NCBI RefSeq assembly: GCF_020520425.1 | Contig: NC_079492.1 | Span: 54,807,042 to 54,871,041 of the forward strand | Length of the DNA stretch: 64,000 bases | Direction: 5' to 3' | Source of the DNA: Spinacia oleracea | Lineage: Eukaryota > Streptophyta > Magnoliopsida > Caryophyllales > Amaranthaceae | In this document: positions 32,988-46,900 of the stretch, one piece after another | Layout of the letters: the number at the start of each line of letters is the position of its first letter | How positions within the stretch are numbered: position 1 is the first letter of the stretch | The notes under the pieces: generated by a model | What the model saw: only the letters and a program-made list of their open reading frames with translations | Databases searched by the model: none | Told to the model about the DNA's origin: nothing | Position numbers and translations under genes: made by a program

Positions 32988-35900
32988 ACTTCTTGGGTAT
33001 TAGATACAGGTTGTGGCTCACACTTATGTTCCAATCCACAGGGACTAAGAAGAAGTAGAAAGTTAAGCAAGGGTGAAGTCGACCTACGAGTAGGAAATGG
33101 AGCACGGATTGCTGCATTAGCTGTAGGAACTTACTATTTGTCGTTGCCCTCCGGGCTAGTTTTAGAACTGGAAGAATGTTTCCATGTTCCAAGTCTTACT
33201 AAAAACATCATTTCAGTTTCTTGCTTAGATGCTAAGGGATTTTCCTTTTTAATAAAAGACAATAGTTGTTCGTTTTATTTTAAAGAGATGTTTTATGGAT
33301 CTGCTAGATTAGTCAATGGACTTTATTTATTAGATCACGACAAACAAGTATATAACATAAATACCAAAAAGGCCAAAAAGGATGATTCAGATCTCACCTA
33401 TCTGTGGCATTGTCGATTAGGCCATATAAACTTGAAACGCTTAGAAAGACTTCAAAAGGAAGGAATTCTAGAACCATTTGACTTAGAGGATTATGGTAAA
33501 TGCGAATCATGTTTACTTGGCAAAATGACAAAGCAACCTTTCTCTAAAGTTGGAGAAAGAGCAAATGAACTATTGGGTTTAATCCATACAGATGTATGTG
33601 GACCAATGAGTACAAATGCTAGAGGTGGTTTCAGCTACTTTATCACTTTCACTGATGACTTCAGTAGATATGGTTATGTCTACCTAATGAAGCATAAGTC
33701 TGAATCCTTTGACAAATTCAAGGAATTTCAGAGTGAAGTAGAGAATCAATTAGGCAAAAAGATTAAGGCACTGCGGTCTGATAGAGGCGGTGAATATCTG
33801 AGCTATGAATTTGATGACCATCTGAAAGAATGTGGAATTCTATCAGAATTGACTCCTCCAGGAACACCACAATGGAACGGTGTGTCGGAACGGAGGAACA
33901 GAACCTTGCTAGACATGGTCAGGTCAATGATGGGTCAGGCCGAACTTCCATTAGAATTTTGGGGACATGCACTAAATACAGCTGCACTCACTATAAATAG
34001 AGCTCCGTCTAAAGCTGTCGAAAAGACTCCATACGAATTATGGTTTGGAAACCCTCCAAATGTGTCTTTTCTTAAGATTTGGGGATGTGAAGTATACGTC
34101 AAACGATTAATTTCAGAAAAACTTCATCCAAAATCTGACAAATGTATCCTTGTGGGCTATCCAAAGGAAACAAAGGGGTATTACTTCTACAATACATCTG
34201 AGAACAAGGTATTTGTTTCTCGAGATGGTGTCTTTTTGGAGAAAGATCACATTTCCAAAATGACAAGTGGGAGAAAAGTAGACCTCGAAGAAATTCGAGT
34301 CGAACAACAAACTCTAGAGAATGCTCAAGATGACATTCAGGATGAAACTCAGAGTTCTTTAGAAGAATCTGGTGAGAATCATGGTCAAACTAGAAATGTT
34401 ACCCCGCGTAGATCGCAAAGATATAGATCTCAACCGGAAAGGTACTTAGGTATTTTGACGAACGAGAGCTATGATGTTCTATTACTTGAAAGTGATGAAC
34501 CTGCGACTTACAAACAAGCTATGACGAGCCCTAGCTCCAAGCAATGGCAAGAAGCCATGCAATCTGAATTAGACTCCATGTCTGAAAACCAAGTATGGGA
34601 TTTGGTCGATTTGCCAGATGGCTACCAAGCCATTGGAAGCAAATGGGTTTTCAAACTGAAAAAGGACAAGGATGGGAAACTTGAAGTTTTCAAAGCTAGA
34701 TTGGTTGCAAAAGGTTACAGGCAAGTCCACGGTGTGGATTACGATGAAACCTTTTCACCAGTTGCAATGCTAAAGTCTATTCGGATAATGTTAGCAATCG
34801 CTGCATATTACGATTACGAAATATGGCAGATGGATGTCAAAACTGCTTTCTTAAACGGCGTTTTAAAAGAAACTGTGTTTATGACACAGCCTGAAGGTTT
34901 TGAGGATCCAAAGAATGCTAAAAAGGTATGCAAGCTAAAGAAGTCAATCTACGGATTGAAGCAGGCATCCAGGAGCTGGAATATACGTTTTGATGAAGCA
35001 GTTAGTGACTTTGGTTTCATCAAGAACGCAGACGAATCTTGTGTATACAAGAAGGTCAGTGGGAGCAAAATTGCTTTCCTGGTATTATATGTCGACGACA
35101 TATTACTTATCGGAAATGACATTCCTATGTTAAACTCTGTCAAGATTTGGCTTGGGAAATGTTTTTCGATGAAGGATCTAGGAGAAGCACAGTACATATT
35201 GGGCATCAAGATTTACAGAGATAGATCTAAAAGGATGATTGGACTTAGTCAAAGCACTTATATCAATAAGGTGCTTGATAGGTTCAAGATGGCGGACTCC
35301 AAGCGAGGCTACCTACCCATGTCTCATGGAATGACTCTAAGCAAGACTCAGTGCCCAAAAACACTTGATGAGCGTAGACGAATGAATGGGATTCCATATG
35401 CATCATTGATTGGTTCAATAATGTATGCTATGATATGTACACGCCCAGATGTTGCGTACGCACTCAGTGCTACGAGCAGATACCAGTCAGACCCAGGAGA
35501 GGCGCATTGGACTGCTGCCAAGAATATTCTGAAGTACCTGAAAAGGCACAAAGATGACTTCCTGGTCTATGGTGGAGATGATGAATTAATTGTTAAAGGC
35601 TATACGGACGCAAGTTTCCAAACCGACAAAGATGATTTCAGATCACAGTCTGGGTTTGTCTTCTGCCTCAACGGAGGAGCAGTAAGCTGGAAAAGTGCTA
35701 AGCAAAGCACCATTGCGGATTCTACAACGGAAGCGGAGTACATTGCTGCACATGAAGCAGCAAAAGAAGCTATATGGCTAAGGAAGTTCATAGGTGAACT
35801 TGGTGTAGTCCCCTCCATTAAAGGACCAATAGCCCTGTATTGTGACAATAACGGAGCTATTGCACAGGCAAAGGAGCCTAGACACCACCAGAGAGTCAAG

Positions 35901-36077
35901 CATGTACTTCGTAGATTTCACCTTCTACGAGAGTTCGTTGAAAGAAAAGAAGTCGAGATAAGCAAAATTGGAACTGATGACAACATATCTGATCCATTGA
36001 CTAAACCTCTGCCGCAAGCGAAGCACAACTCGCACACTGCAGCTATGGGAATCAAGCATATTGGAGAATGGCTTTGA
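32988..36077 (+). CDS. pol: Copia Pol of element F: protease, integrase, reverse transcriptase, RNase H
   Basis: This is open for 1,029 codons in the frame of gag, with no start of its own and entered only past the TAA. Domains in order: protease with LDTGCGSH (active Asp codon 33003); pre-integrase zinc finger (WHCRLGH near 33404, then CESC); integrase with D at 33591, D at 33780 and E at 33888, spaced D-x35-E; reverse transcriptase with FKARLVAKGYRQVHGVDY, QMDVKTAFLNG and YVDD at 35088-35099; RNase H with YTDAS, TEAEYIAA and DNNGAIA. The end DPLTKPLPQAKH is typical for copia. All key residues are present and no frameshift was seen, so it could be active if translated. Lineage within copia was not determined. 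Confidence 0.9.
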   Translation, partial: TSWVLDTGCGSHLCSNPQGLRRSRKLSKGEVDLRVGNGARIAALAVGTYYLSLPSGLVLELEECFHVPSLTKNIISVSCLDAKGFSFLIKDNSCSFYFKEMFYGSARLVNGLYLLDHDKQVYNINTKKAKKDDSDLTYLWHCRLGHINLKRLERLQKEGILEPFDLEDYGKCESCLLGKMTKQPFSKVGERANELLGLIHTDVCGPMSTNARGGFSYFITFTDDFSRYGYVYLMKHKSESFDKFKEFQSEVENQLGKKIKALRSDRGGEYLSYEFDDHLKECGILSELTPPGTPQWNGVSERRNRTLLDMVRSMMGQAELPLEFWGHALNTAALTINRAPSKAVEKTPYELWFGNPPNVSFLKIWGCEVYVKRLISEKLHPKSDKCILVGYPKETKGYYFYNTSENKVFVSRDGVFLEKDHISKMTSGRKVDLEEIRVEQQTLENAQDDIQDETQSSLEESGENHGQTRNVTPRRSQRYRSQPERYLGILTNESYDVLLLESDEPATYKQAMTSPSSKQWQEAMQSELDSMSENQVWDLVDLPDGYQAIGSKWVFKLKKDKDGKLEVFKARLVAKGYRQVHGVDYDETFSPVAMLKSIRIMLAIAAYYDYEIWQMDVKTAFLNGVLKETVFMTQPEGFEDPKNAKKVCKLKKSIYGLKQASRSWNIRFDEAVSDFGFIKNADESCVYKKVSGSKIAFLVLYVDDILLIGNDIPMLNSVKIWLGKCFSMKDLGEAQYILGIKIYRDRSKRMIGLSQSTYINKVLDRFKMADSKRGYLPMSHGMTLSKTQCPKTLDERRRMNGIPYASLIGSIMYAMICTRPDVAYALSATSRYQSDPGEAHWTAAKNILKYLKRHKDDFLVYGGDDELIVKGYTDASFQTDKDDFRSQSGFVFCLNGGAVSWKSAKQSTIADSTTEAEYIAAHEAAKEAIWLRKFIGELGVVPSIKGPIALYCDNNGAIAQAKEPRHHQRVKHVLRRFHLLREFVERKEVEISKIGTDDNISDPLTKPLPQAKHNSHTAAMGIKHIGEWL

Positions 36078-36942
36078 TGTCTCTGTTTAATGTTTTAAAG
36101 TTTTAGAGTTTAAATCTTTGTAAAACATTATTGGTTAATCATTCACAATAAATGAAAAGAATTCATTTTTCCATTTAATTTGTGGTTTATTAAATGATGA
36201 GTCCCTTCAATTTGACGATATATTCAAGATAGACTGTCAGGACCAGTCCTGTGACTAAGAAATGTCTATCAAGTGAACTTGAATGTCAAAGGTTGAAAAT
36301 GGTCCCTAGTCGGAGTTTTCTATAAAATTGGACGCATAGAAAACGTTAGACGATTAGAATGCAAGATGACTAGTAGTTCTGTTTCTTGAACTATGTGGAC
36401 ATGGCAATGTCATAATCATTTGCATAGATACTTACTTTGGGAAGACTAGTATCGGACAAGACCTATGAAACTTTACTGTAAGAGATGAAAATCTGTCATA
36501 AGTAAATTTCATTAAAATTATTAGACACTAAATCCTCAATACCTGAGTGATTTGAGATTACTTGTTTGAGAACTGGTTGCTTTGACGTTGACCAACCGTC
36601 GCACCGTAAAAGGAGGCTATAAAGGCAACGCTCAGGTAATCACCTATCAAACGAAGTCTAATCTCAAGATCGCAAGATTGGGATTGTCCTCCCATAAATC
36701 GGGATGAGATGCTTAAAAGTTGTACAAGGCCACTCGGAGAGCTAGAAACTGTGAAATGCATGGCCGTGCTCGGATGAATCATAGGCTATGATTATCTGTT
36801 TATTTGATCAGTTGAACTCTAAAACCGAGAAACACCTCTGGACATAATAAGGATGACAACTCTTACCTTATGTTCAAGAGCAAGCATCGAGCGACAAAGG
36901 AATTAGGAAATGCACACTTGTCCCTAAGGACAAGTGGGAGAC
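36078..36942 (+). other. 3' untranslated region and polypurine tract of F
   Basis: Noncoding sequence ending in ggacaagtgggagac before the LTR. From about 36183 on it is almost identical to B 14920-15664. It contains an antisense non-ATG open frame that I do not regard as a gene. Confidence 0.8.
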
Positions 36943-38300
36943 TGAAGGAAATAATGCCCTTGGTCCAAGTATGCATTCTATGTTAAGTCTAATAAATGCG
37001 GTTCAGTATTAATTAACAAGTTAATAATTCAGTGAGATCAAGTGAGCTGAATGCCTAGCTAGAGGCCGCTTCAGTTCAAGTGGAATTAATGATATTAATC
37101 CACAGCTTACTCTTGACTGAACCCGTAGGGTCACACAAATAGTACGTAAACGGATCAAGTATTTAATGGCATTAGATACTCCATCTATGGATATTCGGAA
37201 TCGACGGATCTTGGTTTCAGTGGGAGCTGAGATCGTCACAGGCAAGAAATGAATACTCCGGAAACGATGATATTGCCGGAAACGGAAATATGGATCGTAT
37301 CGGAAATATAAATATTATCCAAGTCGTAGATGTTGCCGGAAAATATTATCGGAAATGGAAATATTGCCAGAATCGGAAATATTGCCGGAAACGGAAATAT
37401 TGTCAGAATCGGAAATATTATCGGAATCGGAAAATAATTCCGGAAACGGAAATATTAAATATTTGTTCGAAACGGAAATTAATTCCGGAATCGGAAATAT
37501 TAAATATTGTTCGTATCGGAAATGAATTCCGGAATCGGGAATTTAATCGGAAGCGTATCGTACGAATTAGCATCGGACGAGGCCCGCTAGACGAAGGCCC
37601 AGCACGAAGCCAGGCCGTCGCCCAGCGAGCCAACGCACACCAGCGCACGCCAAAGCCTCGACCAGGCCCAGCGCAAGGCCAGGCCCAGCCAAGGCCTTGG
37701 GCGCGCGCGCGGAGCACAGCAGTGGGTCGAGCGCTGTGCGCCTAGCGTGGGCCGCAAGGCTTGCGCGGGTGTACGGTGCTCGTGCAATGCTTGTGCGGGA
37801 ATCCTGAAGCAATCAAGATTCGAAGTATGATTAAATCCTAAAACTATTAGATAATGATTATTTAATTAGAGTCCTAGTAGGGTTATAATTAAATAAATTA
37901 GTATCCTAATAGGATTCCAAAACCCTTTCCATAACTCTATAAATAAGTGCCTAGGGTCACATATTTTCATAGATTATTCAAGTATTCAAAGTGAGTTTTT
38001 GAGAGAAAATTCAGACACATTTCTTACCTAAGAGTGCCGAAAATCTTTAGTACCTTAAGGGCGATTCTAGTTGGTCAATCTTAAGGCGGATCCGGACGTG
38101 CTGTGGACTATCTACGGAGGGACGACACTTGGAGTCCTAAAGACTTGTTCTTGTTCGGTTCGGGCGCAGCTAGGGAAGGCACGCAACAAAGAGTATGCAT
38201 CTAAATTATGCTATATGATTATGTGTAAATAATATGTATTCCTGGCTTAATGGTTGTTTCCGCATGATTTATGAATTGTCATATGTATCATAACCTAACA
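36943..38300 (+). repeat. 3' LTR of F
   Basis: TGAAGGAAATAATG to CATAACCTAACA. A stretch of the U3 repeat near 37330-37345 is shorter than in the other copies (gttgccggaaaatattatcg). The R/U5 part reads gagagaaaattcagacac, close to G rather than to B or E, so F and G belong to one subfamily. No partner LTR remains. Confidence 0.92.
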
Positions 38301-41300
38301 AAATATTTTAGAATTGAGTCAAAATACATAATGTGCTTAATTCTTCAATGATTTAAGGGTCTTGGATTCATTTTATTCACACCTACCGGAACAATAAATT
38401 CGAATAAAATGCCAATAACTTGTTTAAATTGCATGATTGCTTTAATTTTCAAGTTATTACTCATAATAAATGTTTAGACTTTGCATGCTTCAATGTATGT
38501 TTTAATTATTTTTTATAATTAAATGTCTTGCACTGCAGTAAATCCTTTTAGAAAGGTAACAGTAAATTTCCTCGATTGGTAGTGAATCCAAGAACGATTC
38601 ACGGAAATGAGAGAAAATGAGCAATTTAAAATGTACGTTTCTTTTAGCGACTTTTATGGTTGTTTTCGAGTATCAAAGTCGAATGGCAAACCGATTGGTG
38701 CTTGTAGATTCAAAAATACAATGTAGTTTTGAGATCACAAAGCATTGAGTTTAAACGCTCAGCTTTACCAATGGTTAACAACCTAATATCTTTTTCCATT
38801 TAATTCTCGAATGAGTCTAGTCCCTAGACATTCGGATAGATCGATGCTTAGAAAACTTTAGAAGCTTCTGGTAAAATCATCTAGTTGAAGCAAATATTCA
38901 ACATAAATAAAATGGTAAGAACTTTGTTGGAGTGACATTGGACATGTCTTAACAAAGTATAAAAGTCAACACTAAAGAATTCAATTCTTAAGACTATAAT
39001 AAAGGGTACAAGAAATAGGAAAACAAGGAACAAATGAAAGAAATTTTACGATTTCTTTTCTACCTATAAGTTTATGTTTAAAGAGAAGTGACCTAGCAAT
39101 CAAACTTCCTTGGTATCATATACCGCTTGAGGTTCTTACTTCGGTAATAACTCAAACAATGGAAGCTAGGCTACACTAATGGCCTACAAGTGGGAAATAA
39201 AGCATGGCAATGCTACATTAGTTGTAGGGTCATCTAGTTTGTTTTAAGTCCTTTCAAGGCTGGAACTTAAATGGCTATCTTGTTCCATAATCAGCATACC
39301 TAAATTTCTGCTTCAAACACAGAAAGACTCGCATTCAAGAAAAACAAAAACAATGTTTGTTTGTTTATTTGAATGAAATGGTCATTTACGGGTTGAGTCA
39401 ATATGCTTGATTAAAACAAACAAATCTTTAACAATAAGAACTTTACTAGGTTCAAATCAACCCCTTGATTTGAGTTCAACTAATCTTTAGCATTGTTTCT
39501 TAGACCATATCAACAAGTTAACGTTCTAAAGCTCTATTTTTATGGACTTTTGAAAGTTGGTTGATTTCTAGATCAATTCAAGACAAGCTAGTCTTACTTG
39601 TTGAAAGTAACAAAAGATATGAACTATTGTTAGAACACCTAGACGATAGAGTTCAAAGCTAAAGAAAGAGATTTTATGACTTTATTATTTCACCTAGATT
39701 TGAGTGAATATAGGTTTATTTACTCAAATGTGATATAAGTTTGAATCTGTTTGGCTAGTTCAAAGCTTCATAAGTATAAATCCCACTTGGCAAGAAATCA
39801 TAAAGATCTAGGTTAGATCATGTTGATGATTACTTAAGTCAAGAATGATCATCAATGATTGTGTGTAGTAAATTCACAATATAGCTCCATAAGACATGGC
39901 ATATCTAAGTTGGAATGATCGAAGTCAATTAGTACTTAATTCGATCAATGATGAATCATAAAGAATTTTCCTATAATTTCTAAACAAAATGCTCCACTAC
40001 CACCAAACTAAACCAAATTCGTCAAAGCTATTGAAAAGTAATTTCAGAATATCTTTTCATAATATATCTAAAGAGTTCCTAAACTCAGTGGGAGATTAGT
40101 GTTTGTTATTCAACAAACTAAGGCCCATGTATAGATATATGTTTCATTGTGATTTATTCAAATGAGACACAAGGGTATTGTTTCTACCACGAATATTTGA
40201 GAACATAATGTTTGTTTGCTCGAAATAATGTCCATTTGGAGATTCGTTTCCAAAATGACAAGTGGGAGAAAATAGACCTCGAAAGTCTTCGAGGCGAACA
40301 ACAAACATAAATGGACATTCCGGAGGCTTTTCAAAGTTCTTCAGAAAATCCGAACACTTATTCTTAAGGACTTTACAAGTGGCTTTAAAGAATAGACATC
40401 TCTTAGAAGACTTTACAAGTGCTTCAAGGAGAACGGAATATTCAAAGGACTTTCAAGTGGCTATTGATATTCTATTGTTTGATGTTCTATACCCTAGTAG
40501 GCATGGAGTTCAGGTCACTGAAGCTATGCAATTCTTCTATTAGATAGTGAAGAAACCTACAACTTACAGTCAAACTATTATCATGTAGATTAATGAGTTT
40601 GTGAACTTGTAAGAAAGCTATGACGAAACCTAGATTCCCTAAAATGGTTAAAGGCCATATATAGACTCAAATGTTTTAAATGGTTAAAGGCCATAAAACA
40701 TAACCAATGTTTTGATGACAAAATTGACATTTTGTTGATTTGCAAGAATAGTTTCACACCTATTGGTTGCAAGTTTGTTTTAAGAATAAAAACCATCAAA
40801 CATGGAATTGTGTTCACACACAAAGCTAGCTAGATTAGTTGCTAAAGGTTACAAGCAAATTCACGCCGTGGATTATGTTGAAACCTCATGCATAATCGTA
40901 ATGCTCAAGTCTATAATTCAAGCAATGATTGCATATTGGTACATATGGCAATAGGATGACAAAACGTATTCCTCAATCAAATGTTGGAAGAAACTATGTA
41001 CATGGCATGTCATAGGATATGTGGATCCAAATAAATACTTGAAAAGGAAAGCTAGCTTATAAAATCTAAAGTACAGATTTAAGCAAGCAATTGGGAATTG
41101 GAACTGTATTTTAGTGAAGCTAATAAGTATTTTAGTTTCATAAAATGTACATGACTCTTATAGATATATAAGAAGTTTAGTGGGAGTACGTAAAACTTAA
41201 TTGGTCCTATGTGTATCACACACATATCTCTCTTTTGTGAAATACATTCAAATGCTAATGACTTAGATTTTAAATTATTCATCAATGATGAACCAAGGCG

Positions 41301-43221
41301 AAACTTAGTACATACTGGGTTTTAAGATCTATATACAAAGATCTTATAATATTGTTCTTGATTAAGTAATGGCATTTACTAAATCAAACACGAAAGACTC
41401 CATTGGAGATATTCGACCCATATGAATAAATCTAAGTAAAAGATGTTTGAACTATGTATAAGCATTTACTAAGTTAAACGTCAAAGGATCTAAGTAAGAT
41501 TCTTAACCTATATTATATGTCACAGAATTTAGCTGGATTTAGTATCTACTGAAACTAGATGAGCTAAAGCTACATGAATAGAATTCAATTGGGAATTATT
41601 CTGCAAAAGAATTTATCATGTATGATATAATATGAGGATCGCCAAAAACGTATCGTATGGCTTTAGGCATGACGAACATATACCAATCTCTATTGATCTA
41701 AGTGAAGATCAACTAGATTCAGATCAAGAATATTTATGGTACTAGAAAAGGTACATAAGAATAGTTCTTGATTCAAGGAAATAAAGATATGCTAAATATT
41801 GATGCTACACGCATAAACACTAGCAAAGGATCAAGCAAGATCCCTTTGGAGTTAACCATTGGCAAGAACGAGCTAAAGAGCATCGTGTTTTGAAATGGCA
41901 TCATGGATTGGAGACCATGAGTTGTTGCGTGCGAAATTAAAATAATAATTTCTATGTTCTAAGATACGGATGGAAAGTCTTCCATATATCTATGGACTGC
42001 TTGGATAAGTAAATCCAAACAAAGCATCACTAGCAACCTATACAGTTGAAGTAAAAGTAATTATTGCCTAAGAAGCAATGAAACAGGGTTGTTTAAGTTA
42101 AAGAGTTCTTCACTGAACTTGGATGGATCACATGTCTGCTGACTTGATGGTTCTTCATTGCAAAATGCGTAGAACCACTATCGAAGTAAGAAAGACTAGA
42201 TCACATAATAAACAAACTCAAAAGATCTTATCATCATATATATCTCGAAGAAAATTCGATGAAAAGGATATTAAGATTGGCAAAGCATGATAACTAAACC
42301 TATGCAACAAGTGAGAAACAACACTCACATTATAGCACTGGAAATCAAGCATAGCTTTGAATTCCATTAGTTGTTTAAAGATGGGTTAGAGGCCCATGTT
42401 TGTAAAACATTGGGGTTGAACATTTATCATATATGAAATGTATTTTCATATTCCATTTAATCTTGGTTTAGTATTAAATGATGAGTCCCTTCAATTTGAC
42501 GATATATTCAAGATAGACTGTCAAGACCAGTCCTTTGACTAAGAAATGTCTATCAAGTGACTTGAATGTCAAAAGTTGAAAATGGTCCCTGGTCGGAGTT
42601 TTCTATAAATATAGACGCATAGAAAACGTTAGACGACTAGAATGCAAGATGACTAGTAGTTCTGTTTCTTGAACTATGTGGACATCGCAATGTCGTAATC
42701 ATTTGCATAAATACTTACTATGGGAAGACTACTATCGGATAGACCTATGAAACTTTACTGTAAGAGATGAAAATCTGTCATAAGTATATTTCATTAAAAT
42801 TATTAGACACTAATCCTCAATACCTGAGTGATTTGAGATTACTTGTTTGAGAACTGCTTACTTTGACGTTGTCAACCGTCGCACCGTAAAAGGAGGCTAT
42901 AAAGGCAACGCTCAGGTAATCACCTATCAAATGAAGTCTAATCTCAAGATTGCCAGATTGGGATTGTCCTCCCATAAATCGGAATGAGATGCTGAAAGTT
43001 GTACAAGGCCACTCGGAGAGCTAGAAACTGTAAAATGCATGGCCGTGCTCAGATGAATCATAGGCTATGATTATATGTTTATTTCATCAGTTGAACTCTA
43101 AAACCGAGAAACACCTCTGGACATAATAAGGATGACAACTCTTACCTTATGTTCAAGAGCAAGCATCGAGCGACAAAGGAATTAAGAAATGCACACTTGT
43201 CCCTAAGGACAAGTGGGAGAC
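38301..43221 (+). pseudogene. Shredded gag-pol and 3' region of element E
   Basis: This aligns with 10670-15664 of B in the same order with many small differences, and with D on the opposite strand. It shares the broken RT piece (40820-40950: KLVAKGYKQIHAVDYVE-like, followed by the altered tcatgcataatcgtaatgct), which shows common descent from one already defective master copy. Stops close every frame. From about 42475 it becomes the conserved 3' untranslated region and ends in the polypurine tract before the LTR at 43222. Confidence 0.78.
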
Positions 43222-43973
43222 TGAAGGAAACAATGACCTTGGTCCAAACATGCATTTAATGTTAAAGTCTAATAAATGTGGTTCAGTATTAATTAGCAAG
43301 TTAATAATTCAGTGAGATCAAGTGAGCTGAATGCCTAGCTAGAGGCCGCTTCAGTTCAAGTGGAATTAATGATATTAATCCACAGCTTACTCTTGACTGA
43401 ACCCGTAGGGTCACACAAATAGTACGTAAACGGATCAAGTATTTAATGGCATTAAATACTCCATCTATGGATATTCGGAATCGAAGGATCTTGGTTTTAG
43501 TGGGAGCTAAGATCGTCAAAGGCAAACAATGAATACTCCGGAAACCATGATATTGCCGGAAACGGAAATATGGATCGTATCGGAAATATAAATATTATCC
43601 AAGTCGTAGATGTTGCCGGAAACGGAAACATGGTACGTATCGGAAAATATTATCGGAAATGGAAATATTGCCGGAATCGGAAATATTACCGGAAACGGAA
43701 ATATCGTCAGAATCAGAAATATTATCGGAATCGGAAAATAATTCCGGAAACGGAAATATTAAATATTTGTTCGAAACGGAAATTAATTCCGGAATCGGAA
43801 ATGTTAAATATTGTTCGTATCGGAAATGAATTCCGGAATCGGAAATTTAATCGGAAGCGCATCGGACGACACTTGCTAGACGAAGGCCCAGCACAAAGCC
43901 AGGCCCGCGTCCAGCAAGCCAAGCGCCCAACACAACGCTGCCAAAGCCTCGCCAGGCCCAGCAAGGCCATGTC
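43222..43973 (+). repeat. 3' LTR of E, first part
   Basis: Starts TGAAGGAAACAATGACC after the polypurine tract and runs into the GC block, where a hAT element inserted at gccatgtc. It continues at 47988-48556 and 51626-51660. Together the three pieces restore one LTR end to end. Confidence 0.9.
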
Positions 43974-46900
43974 CAGTGGCGGACCCACCATATAACATGG
44001 TAATGCACGTGCATAACCATTATTTTTTTTTAAAAAAAATAATAATAATTAATTTAATTAATTTAATTAAAAAAAGAGAGAGAATCTCGGGAGTAATTGC
44101 AAACCCAAAGTACCACGCTACTATTCATCTTCCCATCAAACATATTTTCTCTCTCCTCTCAATCTCTCACACCTTCCCTGCTCCTCGGTCCTCTCACAGT
44201 CTCACCGGCCCCGACGGCCGACGCGCCACCACGATCCACGGCAAACCACTCCAACTCCTCTGTCCTCTCACCGGCTCCGACGCACAATCTCCTTCTCGGC
44301 TCCTTGAATCCTCTGTCTTCTTTGCTCTTTGATTAAGTTTGGGAAAGTAGGGTTGGTAATTTGGAAATTGGGAGTTAGATACGGGCATACGGCGGACCGG
44401 AGTTAGCGCACCACCACAGAACAACTCCACTTGAAGTCTTAGGCTACCTAATCGGTTCGACCACCGGCAACAGGGGTCAGACACTCAGACGGGGCAAGGT
44501 TTGTTTTCTATTTTAGTATTTTTTCAATTAAATTTCTAGTTAAATTTAATTTGAATAATTTTTGTGCAATTATCAATGATGTATTATAACTTTTTAATAG
44601 ATTCACATACTCAAGTTGTATAATTTTTGTAATTTGAAGGAACCTATATTTTCCTAATATTAAGTTCTCAACTTCTCACATAATTTCTTAAGAACAAGAC
44701 AATGAGAAAATTTATCTACTTAGTTTACTTGGTTGAATTCCGTCATTATAATTACATGTTTTAGAAGGAGGGAAGGTTGTTAGTGACTTAGTGTACTGAC
44801 GTTGAAGGAGATGACTACTTGATTAGTATTTAGTAATATTTGGAGACAAGTGGAATTTGTGAGGATTACATTTACATATGCCATTTACCAATTATTAATG
44901 GCTAATAAGGTCCACGAATTAGTAATAGTAGTAGTATGACAAACACACTAACATCACTTATTAAATATAACATCAAATTGGCATTTTATAGACAATGTAG
45001 ACTATTAGACAATAGTTGATCTGCCGAGACATTATGTATTGAACATATTTTGATAGACTGTGGATTGAAATTAGGCTATGTAGACAATGTAGTTTATATT
45101 AGTTGTATTAAATATATTTGATTGATTGTGGATTGAAATTAGACTATGTAGATAATATAGTTTATATTAATTATCTTGAATCTTGATTAATTGTATATTT
45201 GTATGTATCTATTATTTAATATATAGAAATTGGAATTTTGGATTGACTGATGGTATGTTACAAATTTCAGAATGAAGAGAAAAAATACGAGAGACATTTC
45301 AAGTTTCTTTACCAAAAGAAATGATACTTTAGCTCCTCCTCCTCCTCCTCTTCCTCCTCCTCAAGCAAGTGAACAAAATATTCCTCCATATCAAGAAAGT
45401 GAACAAGTTGTTCCTCAAACTCAACAAAATGTTCCTCCATCGGATCAAGAAAATGAACAAAGTGTTCCTCCAACTCAACAAAATCTTCCTCCATCTCAAG
45501 AAAATGAACAACGTGTTCCTCCTACTCAACAAAATGAAGAAAGATTAAGTGCCTTTGATATTGTTCATCTTCCACATGATCCCGGATTAAGGAGAAAGAT
45601 AAGTCATTTTCATCCCGAAGATAGAGATTTAGTAAGGAGAACCTACATTCGAAGAAAGTCTTGTCAACCTGATGATTTTGTGTTTCCTCAAACTTTATTT
45701 GGGCCGAAAAAGCGTCGCTTTAATGTCAAATGGTTTGAAACTTGGCGACCTTGGCTTGAGTATAGTGTTGCAAAGAATAAGGCTTTTTGTTTCATTTGTT
45801 ACTTGTTCAAGAGTGAAAATGCACCAGGAGGTGATGCTTTTGTTAATGAGGGATTTTGTGGTTCGAATAGACCCGTAGCATTTAAGAATCATGTTGGTTA
45901 ACAAATGAGTGCTCACAATAATGTTGTGGTTGCTATGGAGGCATTTAAAAATCAAAAGGCTTCCATTGCTATTGCTTTTTCTAAACAATCTGTGACAACT
46001 ATGAGTGCTTATAGGAAGAGATTAGAGGCTTCAATTGAAACTGCCAGGTGGCTTTTGGTTGAAGGGCTGCCTTTTCGTGGTCATGATGAAAAAGAAACTT
46101 CAATAAGTAGGGGTAAGTATTATTCATTGTTGACACTCCTTTGTGAACATGATCCCGATTATAAAAAAGTTGTTCTCAAAGCGGCTCCTGGTAATTGTCA
46201 GCTCACATCTCCAAAAATCCAAAAGGATATTATCAATGCTTGTGCCAAAGAGACAACTAAGGCAATTCTTGAAGAACTTGGTAAGGGTTTTTTTTTCTAT
46301 TCTTGCTGATGAGTCGGCCGATATTTCTGATAAAGAGCAAATGGCTCTTTGTTTGAGATATGTCAACAAAAAGGGAGAAGTATGTGAACGCTTCCTTGGT
46401 ATTGTTCATGTTCCAGATACTACTTCCTTGACTCTCAAAACTGCCATTGAGTCTTTACTTATGGAGTATTCTTTGACTCTCTCTAGAGTTCGGGGTCAAG
46501 GTTATGACAGTACTAGCAATATGCAAGGTTCGATCAACGGCCTTAAAACTTTGATATTGAATGAATCTCCATGTGCATACTTTGTTCATTGTTTTGCTCA
46601 TCAGTTACAGTTGACACAAGTTGCTCTTGCTAAAAAGAACTCTGATTGTGTTTGGCTATTTGTTGATGTCCTTGCTCCCTTGTTGAATTTTGTCAGTGGT
46701 TCACCAAAAAGAAAAGAATTTCTTCGGGAAAAACAAGCTCAACGTGTTGTGGATGCATTATCCTTTGGTGAACTTGAAACGGGAACGGGTTTAAATCAAG
46801 AACTTGGCTTAGGAAGACCTTGTGACACTCGTTGGGGGTCTTACTTTAAAACAATCTTGAATGTTCTTGATTTATATCCCTCGATCCTAGAGTCACTTGA

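Larger units (their letters stand above)
29371..38300 (+). mobile_element. Copia element F, autonomous-type, lacking its 5' LTR
   Basis: F consists of a leader that lacks only about its first 50 nt (29371-32090), gag (32091-32987), pol (32988-36077), a 3' untranslated region with polypurine tract (36078-36942) and a 3' LTR (36943-38300). After it the sequence of E resumes with aaatattttagaattgag, and D shows that aaaatattttag is continuous in this family. F therefore inserted there, and a later deletion removed its 5' LTR and adjacent E leader. The copy has lost its own promoter, but its relatives are good candidates for the driver of B, D and E. Confidence 0.85.

Noticed and set aside
44097..44336. 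Pro/Ser-rich frames at the start of the hAT element
   Set aside because: They lie in the CT-rich leader before a likely intron, show no similarity to transposase, and lack a sensible continuation.
45309..45532. Two antisense frames over the Pro/Gln repeats of the hAT gene
   Set aside because: They mirror the repetitive cctcctcct and caacaaaat tracts of the transposase and have no independent support.
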